From positions 3,658,001 to 3,722,000 of the forward strand of contig NC_064654.1 of assembly GCF_001723175.1 (NCBI RefSeq): a stretch of 64,000 nucleotides of DNA. Direction: 5' to 3'. Below are positions 21,794 through 34,584 of this stretch, in pieces. The position numbers and the translations under genes were made by a program. Under the pieces are notes generated by a model. That model saw only the letters and a list, made by a program, of their open reading frames with translations, ran no database searches and had not been told where the DNA came from. The number at the start of each line of letters is the position of its first letter. Positions within the stretch are counted from its first letter, which is position 1. The DNA is from Penicillium oxalicum. Its lineage: Eukaryota; Ascomycota; Eurotiomycetes; Eurotiales; Aspergillaceae.

Positions 21794-23568
21794 ATGGCTC
21801 CCGAAAAGGCGCGTTCAGCGCGGTCACTCGCAGATCAGCTAGCTGATCTTGAAGATCCTACACCGAAGGGTATGTCCTACTCAGCTCAAGCAACAACGTG
21901 CAGCGTCAAAATTACGAGGAGGCTAAAATTTGGCCTCAGACTTTGATCCCGAGGACATTGACCGTGATGTGGACTCAAGTGGTGATGAAGGGCCAACAAA
22001 GGCCTCGGACATGAACGCAGGCAGGGAACACTATCAATCAGTTGGGTATGTCATGTCACCAGTGCGCATCTCCCCCGGCACAACTTCTAACCCCGAACAG
22101 AAAAGGAAAGCTCCGAAAATCTGAACCCGCCGACCTGGGAGAGCAATACGCCGGCGCTCGTGTCAGCAGAGATCAATTGGATGCAGACAGTGACGATGAC
22201 CCGTTTGCCGCACGTCCTGACGACGAGGTATCATCCGCGACCGACGAAGACGACGATTCTGCGTCTGAATCCAACGTCAGTGGGGAGGACTCGCAAAGCG
22301 ACGACGAGGACGATTTTGGTGCGGCTGGGGAATCGAGTGACTCTGAGCTTGATGGCGACGAAGAGGAGGAGCTTTCAGACGGCGAAGAGGATGATGAAGA
22401 GGATGATGAGTTCAGTGATGAGGAGGACTCAGATGCCGATTCCAAGGGCCGCAAGTTGGCCAAATCTCAGAAAAACGGGGGAGAGCGGTCAACTAGCTCT
22501 CACGATGATCGCGATGAGCTGCGACGACTCATGGCATCTGACCAGAAGACGATTGCCGCGACTATCTCTCAGGCCGCCAAAGCAGATGCCGCAAAGGGAA
22601 AGGCCGTTAAGGAGCAACGTTCGACATTTGATGCACTCCTCAACTCGAGGATAAAGCTCCAGAAAGGCATGGGTGCTATCAATCAGATGGTCGGTGTGGC
22701 GGTGGTGACGGAAGAGGCAAATGGAACCGAGGATGCGGGCAAAACAAACTCAGAGGCTATCAAGTCCGCCGAGGACGCTGCACTTGCTCTGTGGTCTACG
22801 TTGGAAGGTTTGCGCATTGCGCTTGCGGATGCTCACAGCAAAGACGGAGCCAAGAAGCGTAAGCGTGCAGACCCCGTTTCAAATTCTACTCCGTCTCAAT
22901 CTCTCTGGGAGCGCATGTCTAGCCTCGAGGCCGAGTCCTTACTTCATCGTCGAGCTGTGCTGGACAAATGGTCCTCCAAGGTCCGTGGCCCTGCCGCTTC
23001 CCTTCCGAATGCTCGTGGCAAATTGATGGGGTCGGCTTCCGGCACTCAAACAATCACCACCGTCCTCGACGCCCATGTAGCGACCGAGATAGGCGACCGG
23101 GCCAGCAAGCGCGCCCGCCGAGGCACCGTCTCTACTGGTAATGCTACAGATGAGACCCCCGACACTGTCTATGACGACACCGTATTCTACCAATCCCTGC
23201 TACGCGACCTTGTCGAGCAACGCATGGCTTCCGAAGCTATGACTGGCGGTCTCGACACTCTTCAACAGCTGCCTTCGCGTCTGCCAATTCATCCCATCAC
23301 TGGCATGCGCAACGACAAAAATCGCAAGGAAGTTGATACACGAGCCTCTAAGGGCCGCAAGATGCGATTCAATGTCCACGAAAAGCTACAAAACTTCATG
23401 GCCCCCGAAGATCGTGGTTCGTGGACCGTTCGTGCTCGAGATGAATTCTTTGCCTCTTTGCTTGGGAAGTCAGCAAGTGGTCTGTTGGGCGAAGGTGACG
23501 AGGATGCCAGTGATGTGGAGTCCGATGAAGATCGGGAGGAAGGTGGATTGCGTCTCTTCCGCGGATGA
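21794..23568 (+). CDS. bfr2: Bfr2/AATF (Che-1) nucleolar ribosome-biogenesis protein
   Basis: Exons 21794-21869, 21940-22045 and 22101-23568 (introns 70 and 55 bp) give 549 aa. The start MAPEKARSARSLADQLADLEDP and the DFDPEDI block are typical. The strongly acidic Asp/Glu/Ser stretch at about residues 75-140 and the central AATF leucine-zipper-like helix region with WERMSSLEAESLLHRRAVLDKW are also typical. The C-terminal TRAUB-type domain contains DDTVFYQSLLRDLVEQR, GRKMRFNVHEKLQNFM and the DEFFASLLGK ending. The known role is in the small-subunit processome and early 18S rRNA maturation in the nucleolus. The frame could be extended 30 codons upstream to 21704, but 21794 matches relatives. 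Length is normal. Confidence 0.92.
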
Positions 23569-24514
23569 ACCCTTCGCGTGTGGTGAGCATATTCACACAG
23601 CACAGACGTCAGGGCTCTGTGTATACTGTAGATAGTTGATGATTATGTCGGACGGTTTGATTTCAAGCATTCCCACATTAGAGGTATTTCTGAAAATAAC
23701 AGCTACTTCGTTTTGAGTGTACCGTCTTCATCTTTATTTCCTCTTCTTCCACCTGTCCCTTCATCTTGAGTCGCCTCTGTCCGTAGTAAACCTATCCATT
23801 GTAGGGGATGGCCTTCACCAATATCGACTGAGATTCGGTGTGCGCCACTGCTGCCCTCCTCAATTCTGGGGGAATACTGAACCACGGACATGTACCTACG
23901 TAGGTGTCAGTCCCTTCCACTACCCACCGTAATGCAGATACTGTCCATGAGGCATACCACTTTCAACTGTTGAGTCCTCATCAACTTGAGATCTGTGCTG
24001 CGGGAGCACCTCAGAAGAATCCATCAGTAGCAGCATCGGAGCCGCAAACTCATTGTTTGAATGCATTTTTCACCTTAGTATTTTTTTTTCTTCCAGAGCT
24101 TGGAGGGGACAACTTGAGCGCTGTCGAAATGGATCGAACTCGGATTTCCCCAGACGAAAGGGGTGGAGATCAGTTGCGGGGAATGTCGCCTGGTTCAGAT
24201 CCCCTCATGACGCCACAACGTTGGCACTCACGTTGGCACTCGCTTTGACCTGGTGGTGATTAGCATTTCGTCAAGGGGTGTGGCATTCACCTTTCCCATA
24301 TCTCCGCTCGAGCGTGAAGCATCCTTCTTCTGTTCCAAAGACAAGACTGCTTCGTTGGAACATCAGGCTGCCTTCCCTCGACGATTTTGGACATTCCTCG
24401 ACCGGACGGTCACCTTGAAGACTCCACAGGGGAGAAGCTGTCTGGATACCTGGGAGCCAGTGAGAGTGCAACGGCTTGCTACTCTAGGCTGATATACACC
24501 TTCAGAGAGTAGCC
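23569..24514. other. Intergenic region between bfr2 and glutaminase genes
   Basis: About 950 bp. A 12-bp unit ACGTTGGCACTC is repeated twice in tandem at 24218-24241. Small open frames at 23904-24259 have no recognisable domain. The proximal part is the promoter of the glutaminase gene. Confidence 0.55.
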
Positions 24515-26729
24515 ATGCACTTGAATAAACAGAAACAGTTGAGCCTGAGCTCTCTCTGCTCAGCACTGTTGCCTTTCTTTTGCAGTCAGAAGGACTACTT
24601 TGGGCACCACCCTGTCCAGCCACCCTCATATCCGCTGGCAGTCCGGAACCCATATCTATCCACATGGATGCCATCTGATCAAGTCGAGCGGATGCCCTTT
24701 GCTCAACCTCAGTTCTGGGCGGGCCAAGAGCTTGGCTGGTCAGTCATGGTACGCATTGATGGTCAAACCTGGGGTCTCATGGGGATCTCAGATTCGGATG
24801 CCGAATCGATCCTCCCTGCCACAGTACATCGTGCCGAGTTCACCGCGACTCACTCTGTCTTTGATCTATTGGCCGGCTCAGTTGCGCTCACTTTGGACTT
24901 CTTTTCTCCCGTGTCCCCCTCAAACTATGTTCGACAGTCGCTTCCTTTCAGTAAGTCTCTGGAAACTATGACATGATTACAAGCGGCCACGAAACTGATG
25001 CCACCTAGGTTATCTGACGGTGCGAGTGAAGAATGCACAAGATCGTCATATTCAACTTTACTCAGATATTGATGGTCGGTGGACGGGACAGAGAGATCGG
25101 TCGGTCCACGCCTTTGAGGCAGAAGGAGAGCTTATGTTTCATGCCCTGTCAGTGAAAGACGCGCCTGAATACGAGGAACATGATGACATGGCCATCTGGG
25201 GAAAGGCAATTCTTGCTTCTCGGTCCCAAAACCGGGGTAACCTCTCTGCTCTCGCTGGGGATGCCCATATCGTGAGGAGCAACTTCGCGGAAGGTGGTCA
25301 ACTTTCTGGAAGAGTGTCCTCTTGGTCCCCGGAAGGTGTAGTTGCTCTTGCGCATGATTTAGGGAAGCTTTCTCACTCGGACTTGGTAACCTTTGCGGTT
25401 GGCTATGAAAGAGACCATGCTATTGACTACCTTGGTGAGCCTTACACTGGCTTCTATAAATCCGAATTTCCCACTACAGCTGAGGCCTTATCCTTCTTTT
25501 TCGACGATTTCGAGGATTCGGAGCGTGAATCTTGGCACCTGGATCAGGAACTCTCCACTCTTTCAACGGCTACTGCTGGACCTAAATATGCTGATATTGT
25601 GGCGCTATCTCTTCGCCAAGTGTGGGGGGGCATTGATTTGACCATACCCGACATGTCGAAAGACCCGGATAGCGTGATGGCTTTCATCAAGGAACTGTCC
25701 AGTGATGGCAATGTCAACACCGTCGATGTAATTATGCCGGCCTTTCCAATCTTTTGGGTCATGGATCCCAACTGGATCCGTCTCTTACTGGAACCAGTAA
25801 TGCTTTACTTGGAGTCCGGTCGATGGAGACTTCCCTACGCAATCCACGATATTGGGACTCACTACCCCCGAGCAGTTGGTCATGACGATCAAGAGGCGGA
25901 GCCCATGCCAATTGAAGAATGTGGCAATCTGCTCATCTTAGCCCTCGCTTATGTTCGTGCGACAGCGGACCACAACTGGAGCGATCGCTATATGCCGGTA
26001 TTCCAGAAATATGCTGACTACCTGGTCGAAAATGGGGTGAATATCACTGAGCAGCTCTCGTCCAATGATGCTGCCGGACCTCTTACCAACGAGACCAACC
26101 TCGCTATCAAGGCAGCCATTGGCATCGTGGCGTACGGAGAATTGAGTCGAGATGAGAAATACACTCAAATAGGAAATGAGCACGCAACCCTCTTTTTCGA
26201 ACAGGGACTCGGCACCGATGAAAATCGGACCCACTTCACGCTTCTGTATCCTGATCAGCCAGGCACGTGGAAAATTCCATACAATCTCTACCCTGACCTC
26301 CTTTTGGGCTTAGAGACTTTCCCCGCAGAAGCGTACCTGATGGGCAGTCAATTTTTCCAAAATGTGCGTGGGGAGTATGGCGTGGCTCTCGATCATAGAC
26401 AAGATTGGGCAAAATCCGACTGGAATATGTGGCTAGCCGGGACCTTTGAGACGAGCACGCGAGATCAGTTTGTAAATGACCTTTGGGCTTTTATGACAAA
26501 TGGCAAGCATCACTGGCCCTTTTCGGATCGATACATCTCGACTTCTTCTCATGGAAGTGAGCCAGGAGTCCCCATACTGTGTCGAGCCCGGCCAACGGTT
26601 GGTGGGCACTTTGCCTTGCTGGCACTGAGAGGTTCAAGGATCCTCCAGTCTTTGTCGGGTTCCAGAGAAATCACGAAACCTCCACCTTTCAGACATGGGG
26701 GATTCAAGGTTCTTGGCCATGAGCTGTGA
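24515..26729 (+). CDS. Secreted glutaminase A (GtaA) family protein
   Basis: Exons 24515-24950 and 25009-26729 (58 bp GTAAGT...CTAG intron) give 718 aa. The N-terminus carries a hydrophobic stretch (about residues 9-24) that can act as a signal peptide, although Lys/Gln-rich residues precede it. PLAVRNPYLSTWM, DGQTWGLMG and SYLTVRVKNAQ match the DUF5127-type N-terminal region. The C-terminal half contains the DUF4965/DUF1793-type features WVMDPNWIRLLLEP, IHDIGTHYPRAVGHD, PIEECGNLLIL and LDHRQDWAKSDWNMW. Known fungal GtaA enzymes hydrolyse extracellular glutamine to glutamate and ammonia. The join encodes SLPFSYLTVRV, as in relatives. No neighbouring gene is related to nitrogen use. Other members of this large-hydrolase-like family are uncharacterised, so substrate is inferred. 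Confidence 0.85.
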
Positions 26730-27830
26730 ATCATGCATTAATGCAGACATGTGGTCTAGTCATTTTTGCAACGACTCTGAGCACCTGATGTATGCATCAG
26801 GGTTCATTTCACGACGCCCAGTGCCTCTGGATGACTATAGCTTCAATGAGCTTCGATTGATTGGTGTCTTCGTCAGCCAGTTTGGGCTTTAAGCCCTCAG
26901 AATGGGGTGGTTTTCACCATCGTAGCGAATGCGCTTTCAAATTCACTGTCGACATTATCCATTGATTCTTGCGGATCATGGACTTTGCTTTTCATCATAT
27001 CAACGTAGATAATTGTACCTTTATCAATGATCCTTGATAAGCGCGTTTCCACCATTTTATTGCTGATTGTCACTACTATAGATTGTTATTGCCAGAGCGT
27101 AACTGCTATGGATTTCTTGGTTTTTTCTCAGCTTATCTGGAATGCAGTCAAATGTGTTGTAAAAACAACGATACCTCCTTTACGAGGTAGACCGAAGAGT
27201 CAGATTACTGCTGGGATAAGCATCGCATATAGAACTCACCCTGGCCACGTACTGTTATACAGCAATACAGAGTCCCTTGAAAAAAAAACAAGACCAAGAC
27301 CAAGAGTTGCACTAAGACCATAACTCTCACCTAACACTTTAAGTTTGCTATCAATTGTTGACGAGATCGCATGATGGAACATAGTATTTCGTTAAGGGAA
27401 GCCCTTCCTACACTCAAGTCATGCCAGAGAGCGCAGATCCTTTACATGAGCGAAAGCCAACCACACTCTAAGCTCAAACACACATTCAATTCTAGCATCT
27501 TCTTCCTATCTCCGGTACAATTTCTTCTTCTCTTTCACACAAAGCTCAAAGCAAGGTTCAACAGACAGTGACTTGCACTAGAAAGGAAGTGTGTTTGAGC
27601 CTGTGAGGTCGGAACCGCTGCCAGGGGTGCTTACATAATCTATTCGTCGGGCACGCCTGCCGCCTGCCGGTTGCTTCATCGATGCGCAGTGAAGCAATCT
27701 TCTTTCGCCTCACCACTTTGCCCTCGCCTTTCTCCCTCTATTTCTCCCTTCTCCTCATCATCTCCTCCAATTCTGTCTTGAAACTCACTTCTCCTCGAAA
27801 AATTTCTCCTTCAATATCTCTCTACATCCC
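26730..27830. other. Intergenic region upstream of the DUF2433 gene
   Basis: About 1.1 kb, comparatively AT-rich between 26890 and 27580 and strongly pyrimidine-rich (TCTCC/TTCTCC) from 27700 to 27830, typical of a fungal promoter and leader. No gene is seen. Confidence 0.6.
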
Positions 27831-30240
27831 ATGGCTTCCGTGAGTTACTCCTGTCTCCGCTCTGTCACCTCCCCTCTTGCGAAACGGAGTGAGATTCTAG
27901 CTGCTGGTCGTTGCGACACCCCACCATAAGCTCTTGATTTCCTCTAAGCTTACATTGAGCTCTGTATCTCCAGCCCCGCCCTCACACCTTCGGCGCTCAA
28001 GGCTATCCTCTCTCAAACGGTGCAGCCCCGTCCGGTCCAGCGCCCGGAGCTGTGCCACTCCTTCCCAACAATGGCCGACTAATCCAGAATGGACCGACTC
28101 GCATTCTGTGCATTGCGGATGTCAGAGGTACGGTGGAGCTCTTGATGGTTTGATATGAATTAATAGATATTAGAAGCTGATTGACCCGTTGGACAGGAAA
28201 CTTGAAGTCTCTGAATGAGCTCGCGAAGCAAGCTCGCGCAGACCATATCATCCACACTGGCGATTTTGGTTTTTACGATGATACTTCGTTGGAGCGCATT
28301 GCAGACAAGTACGTTGAAACTCAAAGCTTGGGGGCTGATTTTCTCATTCCTGTCATCTCTGTCGGTGTTTTGGCGATACGTGGGAGGTCAACGAAGATGT
28401 TGATTTACGAATGAGACTCATCTAACTTTTTTTCCCTCCGCACAGGACCCTTAAGCATGTGGCTCAATACTCTCCACTCCTTCCTGAGAACGTAAAGCGG
28501 ACAATTGCGCAGGTTCCTCCCCAGCAATCCATCAAGCAGCGTTTTACTCCCGACCAACTACCACTTTCTGAGCTGCCCATGCTCCTGGACAAGCGTATCA
28601 GCCTTGATGTGCCTGTCTACACAGTTTGGGGTGCTTGCGAAGATGTTCGTGTCTTGGAAAAATTCCGCTCAGGAGAATACAAGGTCAACAACTTGCATAT
28701 CATTGACGAGGCCAACTCGCGGCTGCTGGATATCGGCGGTGTCAAACTGCGTCTGCTCGGACTGGGCGGTGCTGTGGTCATGCACAAGCTTTTCGATAAC
28801 GGAGAGGGCAAGACAACTATTGCTGGTGGTCAGGGCACCATGTGGACCACTCTTTTGCAAATGGGTGAGCTCATCGATACCGCCCACCGTGTCTATGACC
28901 CCTCGGAGACCCGGGTGTTCGTGACACACGCCTCGCCCGCCCGTGAAGGCATGCTGAACCAGCTATCTGTCACCCTCAAGGCCGACTTCTCCATCTCGGC
29001 TGGCCTGCACTTCCGCTATGGCTCATCTTACAATGAGTTCTCTGTCAACCCCTCGCTCGACCACTACCGTGGAAAGCTGGCTGCCTCCAAAGCCTCATTC
29101 ACCGACGTTTGGGAGACCGTGCGAGGAGAGGTAGAGTCGGCGATCTCCTCTAACGAGGCCCAGAAGACCCTCCTGGACAATGCGCTCGATGTTGTACAAA
29201 AGATGCCCTCTATTGCCAACGGAGGCAATCCCTTCGGAGGCCCCGTCGCTGCTGGAAATGCTGCTGGCCAAGTTGACGAGAGTGCTTTCAAGAACATGTG
29301 GAATTTCAACCTTGCCGATGCTGCGTTTGGTTATTTGGTCCTGGAAATCGAAGCTGGGCGCATTGCCACGGAAATGCGCGCTCAAGGCTTTAACTTCGCA
29401 CACCGTAGCGGCAAGCCTGTGCCCGGCGGTGCTCAGCCCGCTCCCGGGGCTTTGCCCGCGACAACCGCCTCTCCGGCGCCCACTGGTGCTGGTGGTCGCC
29501 CCCCAGCGTCCGCTCCCCAGTTTGGCCAGGCGCCCCCGGTGACCAGCGGCCCCGCTGCCGGTCAAGGCAAGGCTCAGCCCGCTCGCGGCTCACCTGTCCC
29601 CGTTATCCCCAAGGCCGCGACACCACAGCCGCCAGCTAGCACCTCTGCCCAGCCTACCGGCGAGGAGAAGGTCGCTAGTACCGGTGCGAATGGCCACGTT
29701 CAACAAGACAAGCCTTCCGAGTCTACTGCTCCACGAGGGGAAAAGAAGCCCAGCAACGGACTCTTCGTCTCCAATGTTGACAGTGAGCAAAAGGTTCGCG
29801 ATCTGCTCCCAGAAGAGGACAAGGCGAAAGCCACCAAGATTGAGAGGTACGGCAAGTTCAACTATGTGGTGACGTTCCCTACCGTGGAGGACGCGACAGC
29901 CGCTCTTGAACGTCAGCCCATCGAGCACAAGAAGCCCACCACCGGCTCTGGCCCGCGGAAGCCTAACTTCAAGTATTTCGAGGAACGTCCTCGTGCTCAG
30001 GGTAATGCCGGCACTTGGCAGAGCAGCACTCGCGGTGGCGCTACATCTGGCCAGCGCGGCTACCAGAGTGCCAGCGACAGCGAGGGAGCGCGCCGTGGTG
30101 GATTCGGTGGTCGCGGACGTGGTCGGGGCGATCGGGGTCGTGGCGGTCGTGGAGGCCGTGGCGGCTTCAAGCCCGGCTCGACTGACGCCTCATCAATTCC
30201 ATCTGGAGACAAGCCCGCTCCATCTGGGGGCGAGGCTTGA
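27831..30240 (+). CDS. DUF2433-type metallophosphoesterase-like protein with Pro-rich and RGG tail
   Basis: Four exons are inferred: 27831-27839, 27974-28127, 28197-28308 and 28446-30240 (introns 134, 69 and 137 bp), giving 689 aa. The first coding exon is only nine bases (Met-Ala-Ser) followed by a GTGAGT donor. The N-terminal half has the RILCIADVRGNLKSL and HTGDFGFYDD (His74 to Asp77) motifs of the calcineurin-like phosphoesterase fold, later VYTVWGACED and VFVTHASPAREG, consistent with the fungal DUF2433 family. A Pro/Ala-rich linker (about residues 460-540) leads to an RRM-like segment with NGLFVSNVDSEQKVRDLLPEEDK. The end is a Gly/Arg RGG region (about 640-660). Together these suggest an RNA-binding protein with a possibly degenerate phosphoesterase domain. 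Specific function is not known to me. Confidence 0.82.
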
Positions 30241-32041
30241 GGTTTCGAGCCGACTGGTTCTCGTTGATCGTTTCTTTACCATCTCAATCTAGTCGATTGC
30301 GGGAATGCGCTCCTGATTTTTCTGCTTTTTGTGGCATTTTTGGCCTTTACGTCGTCATTTTTTCTTCTTTCCTTTGCCCTAACTTCCCTGCCACTTGCGC
30401 GTGAAATTAAAAATATCCTTGAGTTTACCGAAACCAATGGCTTCTTTTTTTCTACGCTTCTCCCTCCCCCTCTACATCTCTATCATCGTCTTCAACATTG
30501 TGCTCTCAGCAAGGTGGCTCTCTATGAGCGGTGTTCCTGTCACCATCTACAGAGCTTTTCCGTTGTGTTTCTCGGGAAGCTTGCCTGAGAACGATTGGCA
30601 GCTCAAAGCTCGTCTTAGTTCGTTTCTTGTCTTTCAGGTTGTCCGTGGGCCCTGAGGCCACAAGCCTTTGTGCACACGTCGGGTCCATTGCCCCCGACAG
30701 CGCAGACCTGTTAGGAGGCACGAATGAAGGACGACTTCGAGCAATGAAAAAAAAAGAAACAATCATTTCATTCACATGTTCCGTTCATCCTTGTACTTTA
30801 CCACCGTTCTCTTTTGGTTTTTGCGAGAGAACTACTCATCGATACCCTAACAGCTTCGATCTACTGATACCTCTTTGGTGTAGCTCGAGTTATTCTTTCC
30901 TATGATGTAGACGAGTCGTATACACGTGCCCAGAGGACGAAGTTCTGCTAGAATATTCCCAATTTATTTTCTTTAGCAAACCCTTGGTTAACCGCTACCT
31001 CCACCAAGCCCGGCTACTCTGCGAAACTGACCTATCCAGGGTTACTTGCCCACCGGCGTCTTCCTAGGCCGGATTTCGAGAAGCTTCAAGTCAGAGAGGC
31101 ATGGAACAACCACCACCGTAGTGGGGCTTAAAGTACCTGCCGGGGTTCAGCCTCCAGCCTGCTGATAACCTTATTGCTCCAGTAAGGACAGGGGCCGAAA
31201 CCCGCCCAGGTCCACTCCCGGAGAAGGAGCCCATCAGACTGGGTTGCTCTCAAGATACTCGCTACCTACGCGGTGTGGGATTTTCCAGGACCAACGTCCA
31301 ACTACTCCGAGACAATATCGTGATCTTTCAAAGTGTATTGGATTGGTTCCGAGTTGTACACAGTTAAAAATAGGCCTATCGTAAACATTCTTCCCCTCCT
31401 CGGAAAGCATCGCAAAACGATTGAAACACAGCATCGTCGACAGTTTGTGACCATTCGCCGAAACTCCACTAAACCATTACTCGGGAAATGGAAAGACCCA
31501 CCGACTGGGGAACGTACGGGGATGATCAGAACTTGCCGCTCATGGCTACAGGCTGGAAGAGCGTTTCCGTGCACTGGTCGAGCTTTGTCGCATCATGGCC
31601 CACCCCAGTTGCGGAGAATCAAGGTTACTGTGATCCGCAGAATGAGAAACAGCAACGTATCGCAGAGATGATGGAGCATCAAAGAGGAGGACATGGAAGC
31701 CAAAAGACATAGAAAAAGTGCGACAGCAGCCTTGTGGGAACGGGGAAGCGCCCGCCTCAGGAATGTCTTACTAGCCCGCGGAAACAACAGCATTTCTCAA
31801 CAGTTCTTATCCGAGAAAAAAGACGTTCCAAATTTGTATTTCATGACGCCGTGGGCCACCAGTTGGGTTTCAAAAATGGGTATGACGGTAATTGAACGGA
31901 GAGGAAAGGAAAAGTCAAATGGAAGGAGCGGGAGAGAAATGGGGCGGAGCCCAGAGGTATGTGAGAAGGCGTACGTAAATCGTTATGGGCAAGTGCCAAC
32001 CACAAAAAATTGGAGGCTGGTGATGGGGGGTCATTGTATGT
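30241..32041. other. Convergent intergenic region between DUF2433 gene and yap1
   Basis: About 1.8 kb between two 3' ends, unusually long for convergent genes here. Small overlapping open frames at 31234-32160 have no domain. I looked for tRNA A/B boxes and found none. A non-coding RNA gene cannot be excluded. Confidence 0.5.
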
Positions 32042-33981
32042 TTATTTAGCACGACCCATAATGTCGTCCACGTCGCGCTGGTTGACAACGACGCCCCCCT
32101 CAGAACAGCGAGCTTTAGTGCGCAGTTCCGAACAAAGGTTGTCGACGTCGATCTCGCCATTCCTGAATTTCTCCATGGATTGGAGACGGTCCCTGTGGCG
32201 GGGAAGATGTTAGAACAAACTTACAAATGGAAGAGCCCCAAGTAGGTGACTTGAAAATCGCAATACATACCAGATCTTCGTACAGGTCAGCATTTGAGTC
32301 TTGTCCTCTCCAGGAACAACTTCCTCCTCTAGCTTGCTATCAATTTGAGCAATCAGGTCCTTCTTTGGAGGTTGCTGATTTGGTTGAGTGGACACTTCGG
32401 TAATGTTGTGGGAGGGGCTTCCAAGATCAGGCAATGGGAAAGCGTCGTTGAAGAACGACCCAAAGTCCTGAGACAATACAGCGTCCTGGGGCTCTCGCCA
32501 GTCTCCGAAGAGAACGGGGTCAAACTGACCGCCATTCTGGTGGGCCAGCCAGTCGAATGCAACCTGGTCCTGAGCCGGAGCAGTTTCAGACTGGTCGCTT
32601 GATACACTTTTGGGCTTGGACTCATCCCGCGCAGCTGGAATAGGGTTATTGATGTTGCCGCAGGCCATGCCGAGCTTGGCGCAGAAGGATTCCTCACCAT
32701 TGGAGCCATGGATCTCACATGCGTTGATGTTGTCACTAGGTTTTGTTTGGAGTGGAGAGCTCAAGCTCGGCTCAGGTGAGGTGCCGTTCGACGAGAGCAG
32801 CTGACTTTGATGTGAGTCCGAGGAAGAGGAAGGAGAGTCCGAGGTCGAGGCTTCCCGGTGTGATGCCGAAGCTGTCTTGTAACTATTGTATGTAGTTCTG
32901 CTTGAGTGCACACTGCTGGGAGTGGTGCCGGCGGAGCCCGCATAGTAAGAGTTCACGCTTCCAGGTCCGGTGGTATCGGTGTTTGTAGTGGACTTGACCG
33001 TCGGAGCGGCCGATATACCTCCCAGTGCATCACGGGCTAGCACCCCCGGAGCACGAGAGGGTTGGTTCCTGTTCTGAGTCTGATCATTCTTGTTCGACTG
33101 GCCGTTGAACAGGTGTGACCCTGGAAGATCACCGAACTTGGGGAAGTCGAAGAGGAATTCACTGTTTTGCAGACCATATGCCCCTTGAGAATGAGCGCTG
33201 GGAATCGCACTCATGGCTGAGAGGCCATTGCTGCTCGTCATCCAGGAGAGACGCTTGCGATACTCTCGTAGTTCAACTTGCAATCTTTCCACCTGAGCAC
33301 GAAGTAGACCATTCTCCTGATTGGCGTTGTCGGACGTCTTCTGTAATTCCTCCACTTTGGTTTCCAAATCTTTCAGATGTTTTTCTTTACGCTCACGGAA
33401 TGCACGTTGAGCAGCCCGATTCTGAGCTTTGCGTTTCTACTCGACCGTCAATCATCAAGCCCTTGCCACAGGGCAAATGGGATCCAATGCCGATGTTTGA
33501 AGGTACGTACCGTGGTTGGTTCTGAGGTGAGTGGCTTCCGACCAGGCTTCTTTGCCTCGCTCTCTCGTCGTTTCTTGCCATTTTCATCACCGTCAACTTC
33601 AGATTTGCCATCCATAGACTTGCGCTTCTCGCCAATGTCATATTCATTCGACGTCGCGGCACCAGGAAGGTCGCCGATGAGGTTTGCCGAGTCCGGGAAC
33701 TCAAAGTCTAGTTCAGGATTGAAATCAAGAAACGGGCTCTCATCTTCCGCAAATCCCAGTGCACTCAGCTGAGCGCTGTCGAATCCTCCAGAGGGCGGGG
33801 CACTGGCACCATGAGAAGATGACCGGTCGGGGCTGTGGATGGGCTTAACCGAAGGCGTTTGATGGAGGTGGGACTGCTGCTTTGGGGCAGGGTTGTTGGA
33901 AGAGAGAGCAGCCAGCAGGAGGTCCTGTTGGTCCGGCGAGAGGTACAGCCCCTGTTGGTACAGCTGACTGAAGTCACTCAT
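32042..33981 (-). CDS. yap1: Yap1/NapA-type bZIP oxidative-stress transcription factor
   Basis: Three exons on the minus strand are inferred: 33981-33511, 33436-32271 and 32192-32042 (introns 74 and 78 bp), giving 595 aa. The N-terminus has the conserved LYQQGLYLSPDQQDLLLAALS and SPFLDFNPELDFEFP blocks. The basic region KRKAQNRAAQRAFRERKEK starts at residue 158, directly after intron 1, followed by a leucine zipper to about 220. The N-terminal Cys-rich domain lies at about 397-415 with three cysteines. The C-terminal domain has Cys542, Cys566 and Cys575 within an export-signal-like segment. In known homologues, peroxide forms disulfides between these domains, masks nuclear export and switches on antioxidant genes. 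Intron 2 splits the C-terminal domain after its first cysteine. An in-frame ATG at 34077 would add 32 residues; 33981 matches relatives. Confidence 0.95.
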
Positions 33982-34584
33982 TTTGGTGGCGGTATCGTCA
34001 ATCAGATAGATAAGAGCCTCGTGAGAGAGAGCGATGGATGGGAGACAGTGGCAAACGGGGAGAAAGACGGCAGTCACAAGATTGAACCAGTCTCCTCCAA
34101 AGAAACAACAGAGAAGAATTTGGAATGCGCAATTGGTCGAAAAATGTATGTCGAGAGCTCACGGAGGGAGCGATAGTTGGGCGGTCCGCCCGCAACGTAT
34201 TCGTGGGATTGGAAGGACAGCGTAGTATCACTTGTGTTAAGTATAAACTCGTGCACAGTCAATGAATGTTAACAAACTCCTCGAGACAGTGGATCCAGTG
34301 AAGCCCAGTCCGATATTCGGGGCTCAAGATGGCAAAACGAAAAAATTAAGTGACTCCTCGATGCAGATGGAGAAACAGGTGGGAAGTGGAGGTAAGAGGT
34401 GGAGGGGGATGTGAAAGGGAAAAAAAGAGGCAGAATGGGCCTGAGGCTAAAAACGGGGATGGGAGCACCACTTCCACCGCTGCTCCGCTCAATTGGTCCG
34501 TTCAACCAGTCTTGCTCGCTGCTATCAACGCAAGCACTGCCTGGGTGTGGCTAGGCAGAACCCTGGACCGGTGATCGTCGGTGC

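Noticed and set aside
22173..22463. Ser-rich minus-strand frame
   Set aside because: It is the reverse of the acidic GAN/GAY-codon stretch of bfr2, which always yields poly-Ser on the other strand.
24218..24241. Two tandem copies of ACGTTGGCACTC
   Set aside because: Only two copies and no link to a regulatory consensus I can name; treated as a minor duplication.
31234..32160. Cluster of small frames between the DUF2433 and yap1 genes
   Set aside because: They overlap on both strands, are all under about 120 codons and show no domain or consistent splice pattern.
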